Shown: one piece after another, positions 22,468-36,459 of the stretch
Position numbering within the stretch: the first letter of the stretch is position 1
How the letters are laid out: each line of letters begins with the position of its first letter
NCBI GenBank assembly: GCA_932521035.1
Contig: OW051495.1
Coordinates: forward strand, 3,658,001 to 3,722,000
DNA from: Oscheius dolichura
Lineage: Eukaryota; Nematoda; Chromadorea; Rhabditida; Rhabditidae
Direction: 5' to 3'
DNA length: 64,000 nucleotides
Notes under the pieces: model-generated
What the model was told of the DNA's origin: nothing
The model's database searches: none
The model's input: the letters and a program-made list of their open reading frames with translations, nothing else
Translations under genes and position numbers: made by a program

Positions 22468-25400
22468 TTAGGAGTAGATAGTAACCACTTCGGCACCCGT
22501 GCCTCTAACTAACAGTACACGCTGCAGTCCTTCTGTCAGCGCTTCAATGAATTCCATATCTGCAATTCCATCTTTCCTCTAGTATCTTATACCACTTACA
22601 GTAAGTATCGGAATCACGATCAGGAGGGCCGGGCAGATTAATGATCGCTAGCTGGCTAGCCGCGCTGTTCTGCCTCATAAGCTCGTTTAGTTTTACTGCC
22701 GTGTGCATTTTATGTACATTGGATCGAATACTTCTCCTTCTCTTCTCGTCGTCTCTTTCCAGAGAACCATTTCCTTGTGGTTTCAGCTGAATTTCTCCAT
22801 TGTTGTGGTTAATTTCGCTTCTACCTCACTGGCACTGACATCACTGAACCGAACACCCCGTTCATTTCCCTTCTTCTTTCCGTGACCCTGTTCTTCCTCC
22901 TCTTCGTCCACCATCTCCAGTTTCTTCTCTATCACACTCGGAAGTCCCTGAAAAGGGTCTGTCCCTTAACAAGAGGGTCTGTCTCACCATTTCATCCTCG
23001 TTGACCTTGCTCAGCTTCCTCTCCCTCGCCACGTCTTCCAGATGTGTTTGCAGGTCTTTTTCCCGATCGGCCTTATTCAAATGTTTCATCATTTTGGCGC
23101 GTTCCTCCGTCTTCAGCGTCCTCTCGTAAGTGTACTCGCTGATGTCGGAGTAGGGCATCTCGATGACGTTGAGCTCGGCGTCGATTCTCAGCTGGTAGAG
23201 GAACTTCTCGAGGTCCGTCTTCATCTGCACGTTGTTGTCCTCCAGCTGGGCGATGGCGAACAGACGCAGCTTGGTATTCCTCCAGGTCTTGTGCTGCCGG
23301 AGGAGGAAGGGAAGCAGCATGAGCAGGCCGCCGTCGTGGACCACCCACCAGACGTCGATGTTGCCCGAGGCCTGAAAATCCCCCCTTTGGCTATTATTCC
23401 TCCCATTCAAACCTTCGTATTGGAAGCAGGGAAGCTTTCTACATTTTTCGGCACCAAAATGGCACATTTAGCGGCTGTTATGGCTCGAATTTGGGAGACG
23501 AACTGGTGGCCGACGTTCCACTCGTGCTCGTTGTTCCACTTCTGCGGCCACGGCAGAACCACCGTGTTGTGGCGGAGGCCACCCAATCCAGAGGTCTGAA
23601 ATACGGGAGACTGTGGCCCCCCGGGAAGTGTGACCCACCTGGACCATGCAGCTGACCCCTTCCGCTGCGTCCGAGGTCATCAGGACATCGCAGAAGCCGC
23701 GGATCTTGTGCTTCTTCATGATTGCGTCCAGATTCCGCAACTGGGCCTTGGCCTCGGCCGCCTGCTGGGTGAAGTCGCCCTGCATGCATTTGGCCACGAG
23801 GGTCAGGCCTTTTCCCGCCTTCAGCTGGCTGACGAATGCCAGAGTTCCCTGTGTAATGGGGCTGTCCGTGTCGTCGACGAGCACCAGCAGTTGGGGCCTC
23901 CAGTTCCTCGAGTGCTGCTGCTTCGTGTCCACGTTGAGCAGGGCGAACCGGGCGGCCGAGAGACCCAGGCCGCGGATGCCGTCGCCCCATTCCTTCTCGG
24001 CTCCTGCATATTCAATGTATTTGTAGACGGCGGCCCCGATGAAGATGGCCAGCAGGGCGAAGTGCCAGGCGGAGATGAACATGACCGCGATGCAGAGGAA
24101 GGCACCGAGCATGGACAGGGCCCAGTGGAAGTAGCGGAAGCCGGGACGCCAGCCGGGGGCCTTGAGCAGGGACTGGAGGGCACAGGCCGTGTTGACCCCG
24201 AGGTAGCACATCAGGAAGAACTGGGTGATAAGGGCCGTGATGTTCTCGATGACGGCGATCAGGATGCCGCACCAGCAGATGAGTAAGGTGATGCAGATGG
24301 CCATCAGTGGCTCGCCTCGGGAATCCATCCGGCGGAACGGTTTCAAGAACGGGATCACATCGTCCGAGGCGATGGCCTGAAGGAGACGAGGGGCACCCGT
24401 CAAGGATTGCATTCCCGCGCCCACAGTGGCCAGGAAGGAACCGATCTATGGAGTGTCTAATGGCCGGGAAAGGATAGGCACCTACCAGGATGACGATGGG
24501 ATAGGGCCAGGCCAACTCGGCGACCACCATCTTGCCCATGGCCGAAGCCCCGAACTTGTCCCTGATGTACATTTCGGATACGGAAGAGCCCATGGCCAAC
24601 ACTCCCAAGAGGTCTGAAAGGCCAGTTTTGTGTAATCCATCACGGGGGACACGGTCCGCGGGGCGGAAAAGGACTCACAAATGAGGGAGGTTGAAATTTG
24701 GGCACACAGGGTGCCGACGGGGATGGACTTGGCCGCGTCGCGAAGGTTTCCCGAACGGTTGGAGCCGGCCATAATACCTGCAAAGATGTCCTTTTTCTAT
24801 CAGACCCAGGAAGTAGCCCGGAGGCTGTCAAAATTCCCCCGTTGGCCTCCAAATGAGACTCGCCGAATACTGATGTGTTCCGCTCTCGTCACGTCCCGAA
24901 ATAGACTGATAGAGACGTCAGAGAATCCTATCAGGGCCCATAACAAACCTGTGGCCGAGGGGAAGAATACCCCGATAAGGATCATGAAGCCCGTAGTGCA
25001 GTCGGCGAACACGTAGTAGCCGGTGACCGTCTGCCGGGTGGCCTTGTCCTTCGAGTCCTTGGAGAGGATGTCGCCCTCCCGGCGGTACTTGGGCCAGAGG
25101 TTGTCGAAGAACACACCCGAGGCTATGCCCTTGATGGCTCTCTGAATACGGGGAATAATGGAAAGGAAAGGGGGAGGACAGACCTCACTGCGGATGGCGG
25201 GCAGGTTGCTCCCTCTCCAGACTTTGATGTTTCTGACCCTCTGGTAGTAAGTGTCGCAGGTGCCGTTATCCGAACAGAACAGGGGCTGGAGTCCGTCGGC
25301 CGTGCAGTTGGCCACCTGGTGCGTCGCTTCATAGTACCCGACGAGATCCACTGGACGGTCTCCCACCATACAAAATCTGGAATATGCCTGTCATGGGGGA

Positions 25401-27412
25401 GGAGGATGGAACTCACTGGAGAGAGTCGGACCCGTTGAATCTGGCAAAGGCACCCAGGAAAGTAGAGAAAATACAAAAAATGACGACGACGACCAGGGGT
25501 AAGGCGAATTTGTTGACGACTTTGACGCCGGCGAAGACGATGAGACCGAGGCAGACGAGGAGGGCCGACCCGTAGAGGCGGTAATTGTTGAAGATGTCGT
25601 CGAAGACTTTTAGAGGCGGGTGGATGTAGACCTGGAAAGGGGGAAGAGGAGGAGGATGGTGGCCGAGGGAAGGCCGGCACTCACCAGCATAATCTCGACG
25701 GCTCCCGTGATGTACATTGAGGCGGCGATTGTTGTTCCCAGGTAGAAGAGGATGCCGACTGCTCCTCCGAGCTCGGGACCCAGATTTCGGGAGATCATGT
25801 AATAGGGTCCTCCGCCCGAGACGACCCCATTGGTGGCGATGGCCGAGAGGGAAATGGAGGTGAGGAAGGTCTGAAATAGAGTGCCGCGTGATGGCCGGAC
25901 TGTGTTTGTCTATTGCCATAACCTCGATATCTGTTTGTTCTGTTTTCGAGGACTCACCACCGACACGCAGGTCAGCACCACGAAGAAGCCCTGGAACATG
26001 CCGGCCGTGCCGATGATCCAGGCCATTCGGATGAAGAAGAGCACCCCGAAGATATTCTGCAGACATGGCAGGAAGACACCCATAAACGTCCCCATCTTGG
26101 CCGCCTGAAAACATTCCTCGGTCCTCTTTCTCAGGCTCAATTCGTTTACGTCGCCCGTCTCTTCCAAAACACGAAGACAACCGACCTGTTTGGGTTTCTC
26201 GTCGGCCTCCTCGGACGTCGGCTCGGTGGCATTGTATATGGAGAGCTTTCGGAGCATCTGGTTGATCTTCTGTCCCTGGGTATCATAGTCCTGCTGAAAA
26301 CGGACGGCCACTCTCCGGTATTACGGCCGGGAGGACCCGACACTTTTACGAGCATAAAAATGAGCCCCCCGAATTACGAGGGAGGGCGGCTGTAATTGAA
26401 GAGCCTTTGTTTTTGAAGGGCCGGCCCCGGAACATGACACCCAAAAACATTTCCTTTCATTTTTGGGGAAGGGCCTAACGAAATCTTCTTCAGGGACACT
26501 TCTTCGGGGGATAAAAGGCCTCGGCCGAATCGACTTAGCCCCCGGGCATGGAATTACCTCGTAGAGTGCCAGGGGCGAGTGCTGCTCACAGAGGGGGATC
26601 CGTTCGGCGCCGTCATCTGAAATCTCTCTGTCTCTTTTGAGGTACTCGTCTTTAAACTGTCCTCCTCCCCGGATCAGGTTCCCTCCTCCCTCCGCCCCAA
26701 GTTTATGTAGAGGAGGAGGCAGATGGCTAGAGTTGCGGACAGATGTCCCCCCGGCGCATATGGCTTACCCGGGGGCACACCGCGCAAAAATAACTGACAA
26801 GGGGACACTCTTCAGCCGGCCGGCTGCTTCAGGGGGATTTGGAGAGAAAGGGGCCGGGAAGGGGCCTTCCTGATTGGGTTAGCTGCTCGAATATTCATCG
26901 TTCCCATCTATCGCCCCTCTGAGCCGACCGATTGATTCGCGAACAGACGACCGGCCGACGATAAGGCCCGTAATAGAAACCCGAAGAAGATAACGGAAAC
27001 GAAAGATCCACCTACGTTTTTGGGGGTTCAATTGAGAGTCAACCTCTAATAATTCCGGTTCTTATCATGGAAAATCGAAACCGAGAAATTGAACTGACTG
27101 GCGCCCGCTCATAAAAGGCTGTAACGGGGGGTTCGCGTGGCCCAATTCGCCTCGAGTTGCTCTCTGGTCCTACTCCCCCCGGAAACCTTTCCCTGTGCCC
27201 TCTCCCAGCTGTAATGTCGTCGTCCGGAACACGCGTAAACGCAGGACACAGCTCCCGATAAACAAGACTGGACTATCGACCCGAGCTTCTCCCTATCCTC
27301 CCCACGGGGCAGACTGACCTGGTTGTGGCGCGGTCGGGATCGTCAGCTGCACGTGTTGTGGCGTGGGCTCCGGTTGCGTTACGCTGCTGACGCGGAAGCG
27401 TCCGGACGACAT
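22468..27412 (-). CDS. K-Cl cotransporter, SLC12 family (KCC type)
   Basis: Electroneutral K+/Cl- symporter of the plasma membrane. First exon (27412-27318) encodes [20 protein letters not shown]. Transmembrane region: [52 protein letters not shown], a large extracellular loop with NCT glycosylation and several Cys, then [40 protein letters not shown] and [20 protein letters not shown]. The intracellular part includes [41 protein letters not shown] and [10 protein letters not shown], and the end [20 protein letters not shown] is diagnostic of KCCs. PCLQNIFGV also favours KCC over NKCC. Minus-strand AATAAA is at 22212-22217. Convergent with RPS2. Confidence 0.95.
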
Positions 27413-28582
27413 AGCGACGGGCCCGAGTGCAAGCGCTGGGCCTGCACTCGCAAGAGAGAAAACCCCGCCCCCCGTAGACCGCCCCTAGGCCTGGGCGAGG
27501 TTGGCGAGCCGGGGAGGCCGACTGTTTCTTCTCCTCTCTGTGGCTGTTTCCTATGGATATGAGGGCCTAATCGACTGGAGGGGCTGTGATTAATCAGCTG
27601 TCTCTTCCCTTCTCTATGATTGTTTTTCCGTATCCTCCAGTAGCCGGCCGGGGCACGTTCAAAAGAACTGTCTGCCAGGAGCAGCAAAGATCTCCGGGGG
27701 CAAGAGACAAAAGACGTCTGCCGCCACCACCAGAGATCCGTGATCAAAATTTACAGCGCTCCGTCATCCGCTGCAATTAATTGGCCTGGACAGGTGTCAT
27801 TTCTCGAATTGGGCCATCCTCCTCCTCCTCCTCCTCCTTCTTCGGTCCCTAGTCCCAGATAGTCGCTCCCCGGGAAGGACCCTTCTCTTTCTAAAATACC
27901 ACCGGCTGGTCTCTGCCCCGTTCCGTTGTTCATTGAGACCCAAAAGGTGTCTCCTAGGATTAGGGCCCTCCTCCGGCCACGTGGCCCCCCGTCCCGGACA
28001 ACTTGATCCCTGAAGAACAGCTGCCTAGGGAATTTCAGGTGGTGCCCCGGTGAGCGAGTCGACTAATTGGGGCCCGCGCAACGTGCAGTAACTTGAAAAG
28101 GGACACGTGCCAGTGAAAAGACGAAAAAACGGGGAAGTTTTAATCGAACGCGGAAGATGGCTGTCAACCTTCTCTCGGCCGCGGAAGTCGTTCTCCTCGA
28201 GACGATGCCTTTCGGAACACACTTGGCTTGATGGCCGACCATAATCAACCGGCGGGTAATAGATTATTTGGGGGAGAATTTTATGGGGGAGCTGCTGATA
28301 ACTTGCCTCCTCCTCCCCTCGGCTGGCTGGTGGCTGGAGAGGGAGGACAGGACAAGAGAGATCTCTAACCTTTAACTTTCTTCTTATAGGGCATATGACG
28401 AATTTGAGCGGGAGAGAAATCGCGGAGCAAGCCGTGAAGCAAGTTTGTTGGAGAGCAATAAACAGAACCAATTATTCATGGCCTATGCTCTCACACCTAG
28501 ACAAGGAAAAGGCGGCGAGAGGACACAGTTGACTCAGATATTGACCCCCTCCCCCAAAAGACAAATAACAGACAGTTCTCAC

Positions 28583-28646
28583 CATCCAGGACGGTGTGGA
28601 TGAAGCCCATCCGCAGGGACGTCGACGGCTCTATCTTCTGCAACAT
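28583..28646 (-). other. candidate alternative first coding exon of the K-Cl cotransporter
   Basis: A short exon starting at an ATG (28646) encodes MLQKIEPSTSLRMGFIHTVL and ends in a good donor (G|GTGAGAAC). Its phase (1) is the same as that of the exon at 27412-27318, and both join in frame to the exon that reads [19 protein letters not shown] (about 26.6 kb). This predicts two promoters with different cytosolic N termini. It rests only on phase, donor and an open frame. Confidence 0.45.
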
Positions 28647-28649
28647 TTG

Positions 28650-31600
28650 GGTATCTCTAGTTTGAAGGGGAGGAGCAGGTACAAAAGAGAAGGGAAGGAG
28701 GCATGTTTGCCTACTGTAAAAGGGAGGCTCTGACGTCGGAGTACATGGTCTTTCTCAGATTTAATTCGGAGGAGAGGCTCGGGGAGTAGAAGGGGGCAAT
28801 CAAAGAGGCGAGGTGTTATGCCCCATTGAAGGAACACTAATAACCACGGAAAAAGGAGATGGCCGACGGGGCCCCGGGGGGGACACGAGAGCAAAAAAGG
28901 AGATGAGGCGTCTATGAGCAGATTATGCCGTTTGAGTCTCGTAACTCGATTGGGGCTCAACAGGAAGAGACGCACGGCAATCGCCACGAGATTTGTGGGC
29001 TTTTATGCGCGGCGAGGAGGTACATCCTCCTGTTTCCTGATAAAGTCTCTATTTTGGGAACTGAATTGGCCTATAATGTGAGGCGAAAGAGGGCAGAGAT
29101 ATGATATCGGAGGGGGCAGACTACCTCTCCTCGTAGCTATTTCCTGGCCAAGGAAGACTGGCGGCAAAGAGCACCTCCGGGGGGATAAAAAGTCAAGTAA
29201 ACGCCGCTTCGGGAGGTACTTATGCGCGAAGAGCATTTCCCTCTACTAGTAACCGCCCGCAGGCGAGCACTTAATTACCGCTCGTTTCTAATTGGGACAA
29301 ACACGTCACGGACAGGCAAAAGAGACTGGAAATGAAAGGTGGCCGGGCTGGGAGGAGGAAGAGGGGCCCGAAATTAGGGGTTGATCGCCGTGGACGGAGC
29401 AATGTTTAGAAACAGCTGTCATCTGCTTTTTAGGGGAGAGAGACAACTTCGTAGAATAATCAACGAACGAGCAATCGAGCCGTCGTCTTTTGTTTCGTTT
29501 TGATTTAGGGCGAAGGGCTCGAGAAGGGATTACTCTGCCCTCCGTCTCTTTGGAGGTGTCCCCCGGCCCGGAAACAATGTGAATAACTCGAGAAGAGGAC
29601 AACTTGAAAATATTCTTTGAAAATGAAGGAAGACATTCCTCGAGACGTCAACGGGCGGAAGGGAAGATCGAAGTGACAAGTTTGACCAGACGGAGAGCGG
29701 TCGGCGAGGTGGCCCGTGTATATTCGGAGAGAGCGGTTTACGTAGCGAGAATAGGAATAGGAACCTCTCGGGTTACACCTTTACCTAATCTCGATCATAC
29801 GCCAGCCTTTTTCTGGAGACACAAGAGATATGGCTCGGACAGGCGCCACTGATGGATGGCCGGGGAGGATGGGCTGAAGAAGAAGAGAAAGAAGAAGAAG
29901 ACGTGTAACGACGAGGGGAGATATTATTAATAGAGAGGAGTTATTGTAATAATTGAGAAGAAGTAGACAGCAGAGATCAGGAGACAGACGACCGGGGAAA
30001 GGGGCAGATTGCCCCGTACCTGCCCATTTCGGAACATAATGCAAGGATCAATCCGCGGCAAACAAATCATTCGTTCTGACGGATGGGGAACGGGAAGACG
30101 GGCCTCCTGGAGGGGGAGGACAGGTACCTCGAGGAAACCGGGAGGAGACAAGGAGAAGCACTCGGTGGTGAACTGATCAGAACAGTCATCTCGCAGGAGA
30201 GAAAGGATACAGTACTCTAGCAGTACTCTCCTCCCCAATCCCTATCCACCTTCTGGCCCCCTGGCTCTTTCTGGTTTCCGATCGCTCTACCATAGGGATG
30301 CCCCACAATGAATGCCGTGTAATTCCATCCGCTGCTAATTGTGATGCGTATTCTCCTCGGATCCCCTCTAATCTGCTTCCATGGCTTCGTCTTTTTGTCG
30401 TCTCTTCTCCTGTGGCTTCCCCGCGTATTCATCCTGTCCCCCTCCAAAAATGGCTTCGGTCGACAACAGAGACCTCTCTCCAGGAGACAACAGACAGCCT
30501 CTATTGAGACCCACCTATTTTCCACTTCCATCCATTTCGGCTGTCTTCAACTATTCTTCTTCTTCTCCTCCTCCCCCGGCAGACGACGAGGTCCTCTTCA
30601 ACAAGAGGACACCTGTATTTTAAACGCGGCCGCTGCTCCCGTTTATGACCAGCCCCTGAAATATTCATACACCTCTGTTTTCTTTAGGATTAAGGCCTTC
30701 GCATATCCTGGAGAGTGCTCCTCGCAGGGATTACTTTATCCTTTGAACTGTATTAGAAGAAGAAGGCGGAGAGCTACTGGCTACAGTAACCCCGATAGAA
30801 GGAGCCTCCTCCTTTACAAGGTTACCGTATCCTCTCACTTGTTGTCAACAGGCCGTGTACATGTGCTGTCCCTTTAATTGGCTTGTCTTCCCATTTCCCG
30901 CCTATCTGATGAAATATCCGGCCCTGTCTTGTGATTACCCTCGCCTGCCCTCTCTAAGCCGCTATCCATGCACAAATGTTCATTCTCATTGAGGTGCAAA
31001 TTGTTCGGCTTCAATTAACCGTCGTCGAAATATCCCCCTCCCCCAGTCTCGCCTCCTTTGTATCCTGAGCCTTGTCTCAAATCGGATTATCCCATTTTGA
31101 GGAGGAAGTCTCGGAGACGTTTGTCAGCCACCGGGCATCTAATGAATCTACTCCCGTTTACTCTCTCCTCCTCCTCCTGCAATATGTCTCCCGTCCAATT
31201 GACAGGTCTCCCTCCCCTCACAAAGACGTATCTCTTTAATTGGCTGACTCCCATAATTATCCCCATGTGACACCTTGTTTTCCCCTAGGAAAAGTACAAA
31301 TTTCCTTTGTTGTCCATGCATCTCTAATGAGGGAGAGAGAGTCGGCCGAGTTGTCCAAGGTGTGGTGAGCTGTCCAGGGCAGAGGCAGATTGTGTGGTCG
31401 GATTATCCTCGTTTGTGCACCGAGCCATGTGTTGTCCTTGCCCAAAAAGGAGCCCAGGGGAGGACGGCGTCTGTGTTGAAGAATGAGGCCCGGGCTTTCA
31501 TCAGGGCTTTCTCATTCTATTAGCAGTGGCTGGTCTGCTCTCGGATTGACATCCTCCGGTTATTATCCGCAACACACACCACGCCCTATCTGGAGTCTCC

Positions 31601-31770
31601 ACCCTCCTCCCCGGAAGCCCTTTCCTCTTCTTCTCCTTGGAGTTTCCTTCTTCTTGTGCCCGATTTAATCCTCCTTCTGCTGCTTGCGAATTCAATTAAT
31701 CTGACTCTTGCTTGGGTGCCCACGAAACTTGGGCTCTCCTCCTCCTCCCGGCCATTCAAATTCCAATTCC
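28650..31770. other. long non-coding stretch, pyrimidine-rich simple sequence
   Basis: About 3 kb with no exon I can support. It is rich in short repeats of TCC/CTC and GGA, which keep many spurious frames open. It may carry the upstream promoter of the cotransporter and of the coiled-coil gene that starts at 31.78 kb. Confidence 0.5.
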
Positions 31771-31776
31771 AGGCAG

Positions 31777-32878
31777 ATGTTCCAAATCCTGCTGTCGATG
31801 GCCCGCGAGGGCACCTCGGATTCTCTCAGCAACAGTCCGGCTCGTAAGTGCCAAAACAGCAAATCTCATCAAATCAGGGGGTCCCCCGGGGAACGGAATA
31901 GAGACTTTTGATTGCGGACAGCTCCCGGACGTGGAAATGGCAGACACACCCTCAACCCACTTCCGAAACAATTCATTCTCCCGGTGGCCATAAACTTGAC
32001 TTTTTGACGGATTCGCCACGAGGCGCCTGGCCCTTATTTAGCCGTCTGCTTTTTTTATCTGTTTTCACCTCACCGTCCCCGGGGAATTCCCTTCTAATAA
32101 GCTGGAAGATCGAGGAGTAAGATGGAGTAAGATGGCATTTTAAGGCCAGGGCAGGGACAGCCTCATCACCGCCGTCTACAAGCTCCACCGGACACGGCTC
32201 CGCGTCCTCGAGCCTTACAGGTCTCCCTTTCGTATTCTCTTCCAATTAACCGTCTTTTCCAGAAAGTTGAAGAATTCGTTAAAACAACTACAAGAAGATT
32301 ATTTGCACTCAAAGCAGAACAATGCCCTCGTCCGGTATTCCAAGTTACAGTCCAGCCTCCGAGACGTGGGTTGACTTCCCCTGTTTCCACCTCTCTGTTC
32401 AGGTGGTCATCTTGGAGAAACAATACTGGAAGTTGTTAGAAGTGCCGCCACAGGATCCGGGTGAAGACAACGTAGACTACGTGGCTCGGGTGGTGGATCT
32501 CTTGGAAGGGGCCCCCGCTCAGCAACCGTCAGGTATCGGCGCCCTTTTGGGAGCGGTGACCATCCGGTCAGAAAGTCGACTAGACGGAACTCTCTACGAT
32601 GCCATTCGAAGTCAGTCTTGTCCTCTTTAAAAAAAGACAGATTTCTAGCTCGGAAGACGGACGAACTGCAGAAGGAGGCGGACGCCCTGACCCTCCAGAT
32701 GCACCGCCTGCTGAAGAAGTATCTCGGGCTGAGGAAACTGGTCAAACAACTCCACGAAAAGTACGGTTCCACGCGGAATTTGCCTATCCTCCCGCGCTAC
32801 TCCATCCTCAAGAAAATGATAAAAAACGCCCTGAGGGCGCCAGAATTCGCGGAGATTTGTCACGAGCAGGTGGAATGA
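31777..32878 (+). CDS. coiled-coil protein of unknown family
   Basis: Five exons join in phase into about 225 residues: MFQILLSMAREGTSDSLSNS, RDSLITAVYKLHRTRLRVL, KLKNSLKQLQEDYLHSKQ, VVILEKQYWKLLEVPPQDPG, IRSESRLDGTLYDAIR and, after a heptad-rich segment (KTDELQKEADALTLQMHRLL), GSTRNLPILPRYSILKKMIK and the end FAEICHEQVE. Heptad Leu spacing indicates at least two coiled coils with a short globular end. No transmembrane or signal segment. I do not recognise it; a cytoskeletal or centrosomal role is only a guess. It ends 51 nt from the end of the convergent IDH gene. An acceptor sits 5 nt before the ATG. Confidence 0.75.
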
Positions 32879-32929
32879 ACATATATATTTTGGGGTTTGT
32901 TATCACAGATGACGGATCACAGACACTGT

Positions 32930-34502
<1,573 letters not shown>

Positions 34503-35300
34503 TTTGTTACCTGCAACCTGCCGGTGAGTGAAAAACGGAAGAGGAGAGGAGAAGAATGCGGCGAGGCGGTAAGGAAGGCAGCCGGCGGCATTGGAATTAA
34601 GACAAATAATCTCTCGACCGTCGGATTTATTTTATTTTCATTTTTCCAAGCTCGGGAAAGATGTTAGAAGTGGAGAAAAAGGAGAAAGGAGAAGACGGGA
34701 AAGGGGGTCTGTCTGGCAGGGGCACGCGATAAGGACTCGCACGTTTCAGAGAACTAACGAAGAGTGGGGCGACTGGAGGCGGAAGACAATGGAAAAGATA
34801 AGGAGGCATTTTGGTGACAAAAAGATGAGTAGGTGAGTAAAGAACGACATGTTTGGAACGGGGATGGCAGAATGGGGGGCAGTGTACTTTGTGCCGAAGG
34901 GAGGCAGACTACACTCCCCCAATTGAGGGATGACCTTCCGCTCAACTGGAGGGAAACAGAGTTCCAAGGGGCACTGATAAAAGGAAAAAAGAGAGATAAT
35001 TCCTTCTATAAAACTCTTAAATTTCCCTGGGACAGTTCTAAAAATGGACAAGGAAGCAGGGCAAAAAGGTCAGAGTGCCACATAGACCCGATCGATCGTT
35101 GTCCCGTCGCGCCAGCTCGGGAGGAAAACGAGGTGGCGACCTTCGACCGGGACTGTTCGGGAGATGGACGATAGCGGGGGGAGGAGGCGGGACTGTACAG
35201 AAAGAGGAAATGCGGGGAGGCGGCCAGATATAAACACAGTCATTGGGATAAGGCAGGGGATTGTTTGAGCAGGTTAGAGCAGAAACACGTGGGCCAAGAG
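34503..35300. other. IDH upstream region, no supported gene
   Basis: Open frames on the plus strand (for example 34833-35174) show no domain, believable start or splice pattern. I see only purine-rich sequence here. It presumably contains the IDH promoter. Confidence 0.4.
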
Positions 35301-35633
35301 CGACCTACTCGAAGTGACCTCCGAACTGATCCGAGTCCTCGATAAGCACCCGTCTAAAATGCCTTCCACTTCTCTGGGTGGTCTCCCCCTCTTTTTCGAT
35401 GAAACGATCCCCCTTCTGCCGTGGGGGTCTTCCTTTCCTCCAGTCGCTTCTTCTTTTGTTTTCGAGAAAGTCATCCTCGTCGACGGCGAAGAAGATGAGA
35501 AAGAAGGATGAATGTCGCCGTCTCTGACGCACATAAACTTTTTCCTTGGCCCGAAAATTATGAACAAATCACATCGAGGCTAATTGCCACAAAAACCAAA
35601 ACTCGTTTAGAATAAAGTTTTATTCAAATGAAG

Positions 35634-36453
35634 TCATCTGCCGCCGATCCCGACGCCCCCGTTGACGCCTACCAGACTCTTCGGCTGTTGGTATTTCACC
35701 AGACGGATCTTACCCTCCTGAAATGATTGGTATGGGAGAAGGAGGGGGAGGGAGGACGAACCCTGACTGCCTGGATATACTTGGAGGCCTTGTCCGGCAG
35801 GATGAGCTGTTTGTTCCCGTCGTAGTCATTCAAACTTCGAAGCTCTCCCTAGAATATAGAGCTGACTATCTTCCCTTCGATCCTCCCTACTCTTCTCGGG
35901 AATATGTTCTCCCCAATGGGCACTCCTCCAGCCAGGCCGCTCTCCCCCAGGCCGACTCCCACTCCCGCTCCTGTATTACTCTCCATTGAATGGGAAGTGT
36001 AATTCTCTACCTACGGAGACCGGGTCATTTCCCGGCACTCCAACGCCGACGCCAAAGCCGACGTCTAAAATTCTCGACGGTTGATCTGAATGGCGGCCGA
36101 CTGACTGACTCCGCCGATGTCCTTCAAGTAGCCCTGGTGGTTGGGATCGGGCACTTCGAGAGGAGGGGCAGGGCTGGGAGTATCCGGCCACTGGAGAGTA
36201 CTGTTTGCTCGGAGGCAAAGCTACTTACAAAGGTCATAGAGTCCTTTTTGCGTCCTGTCCCGCGAGGAAACGGCTCGTCCTCCCATTTCTCCCAGATCCT
36301 CTTCCTGTCCTCTCCCCTTTTCCCTTTGTAATCTAACCCGACTCACGGTGGCTCGAAGGGATCCTTCACTGTCCGGACTTCTCTTTCCTCCTCGAAGTCG
36401 AAGCCATCCAAAAGAGGGATCAGGAGGAGTATGGCGGAGACGCAGCGGTTCAT
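35634..36453 (-). CDS. small secreted Gly-rich protein
   Basis: Six exons give about 165 residues. Signal peptide MNRCVSAILLLIPLLDG, then FDFEEEREVRTVKDPFEPP, a Pro-rich part (TLQWPDTPSPAPPLEVPDP), NHQGYLKDIGGV, a repetitive Gly-Val stretch (VGFGVGVGVPGNDPVSVGAG then VGVGLGESGLAGGVPIGEN), then LRSLNDYDGNKQLILPDK, ASKYIQEGKIRLVKYQQPKS and a Gly-rich end. All joins are in phase; the last intron is GC-AG (CAG|GCAGTC). AATAAA on the minus strand at 35619-35624 is 10 nt beyond the stop. The low-complexity secreted character suggests a structural or extracellular-matrix protein, but I know no family. An in-frame ATG six codons upstream is also possible. Confidence 0.62.
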
Positions 36454-36459
36454 CTGGCG

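Noticed and set aside
35305..35532. Minus-strand frame with DEDDFLENKRRSDW and a plausible last exon (VLIEDSDQFGGHFE)
   Set aside because: No ATG start, and a plus-strand frame of similar quality overlaps it. Strand and structure could not be decided.
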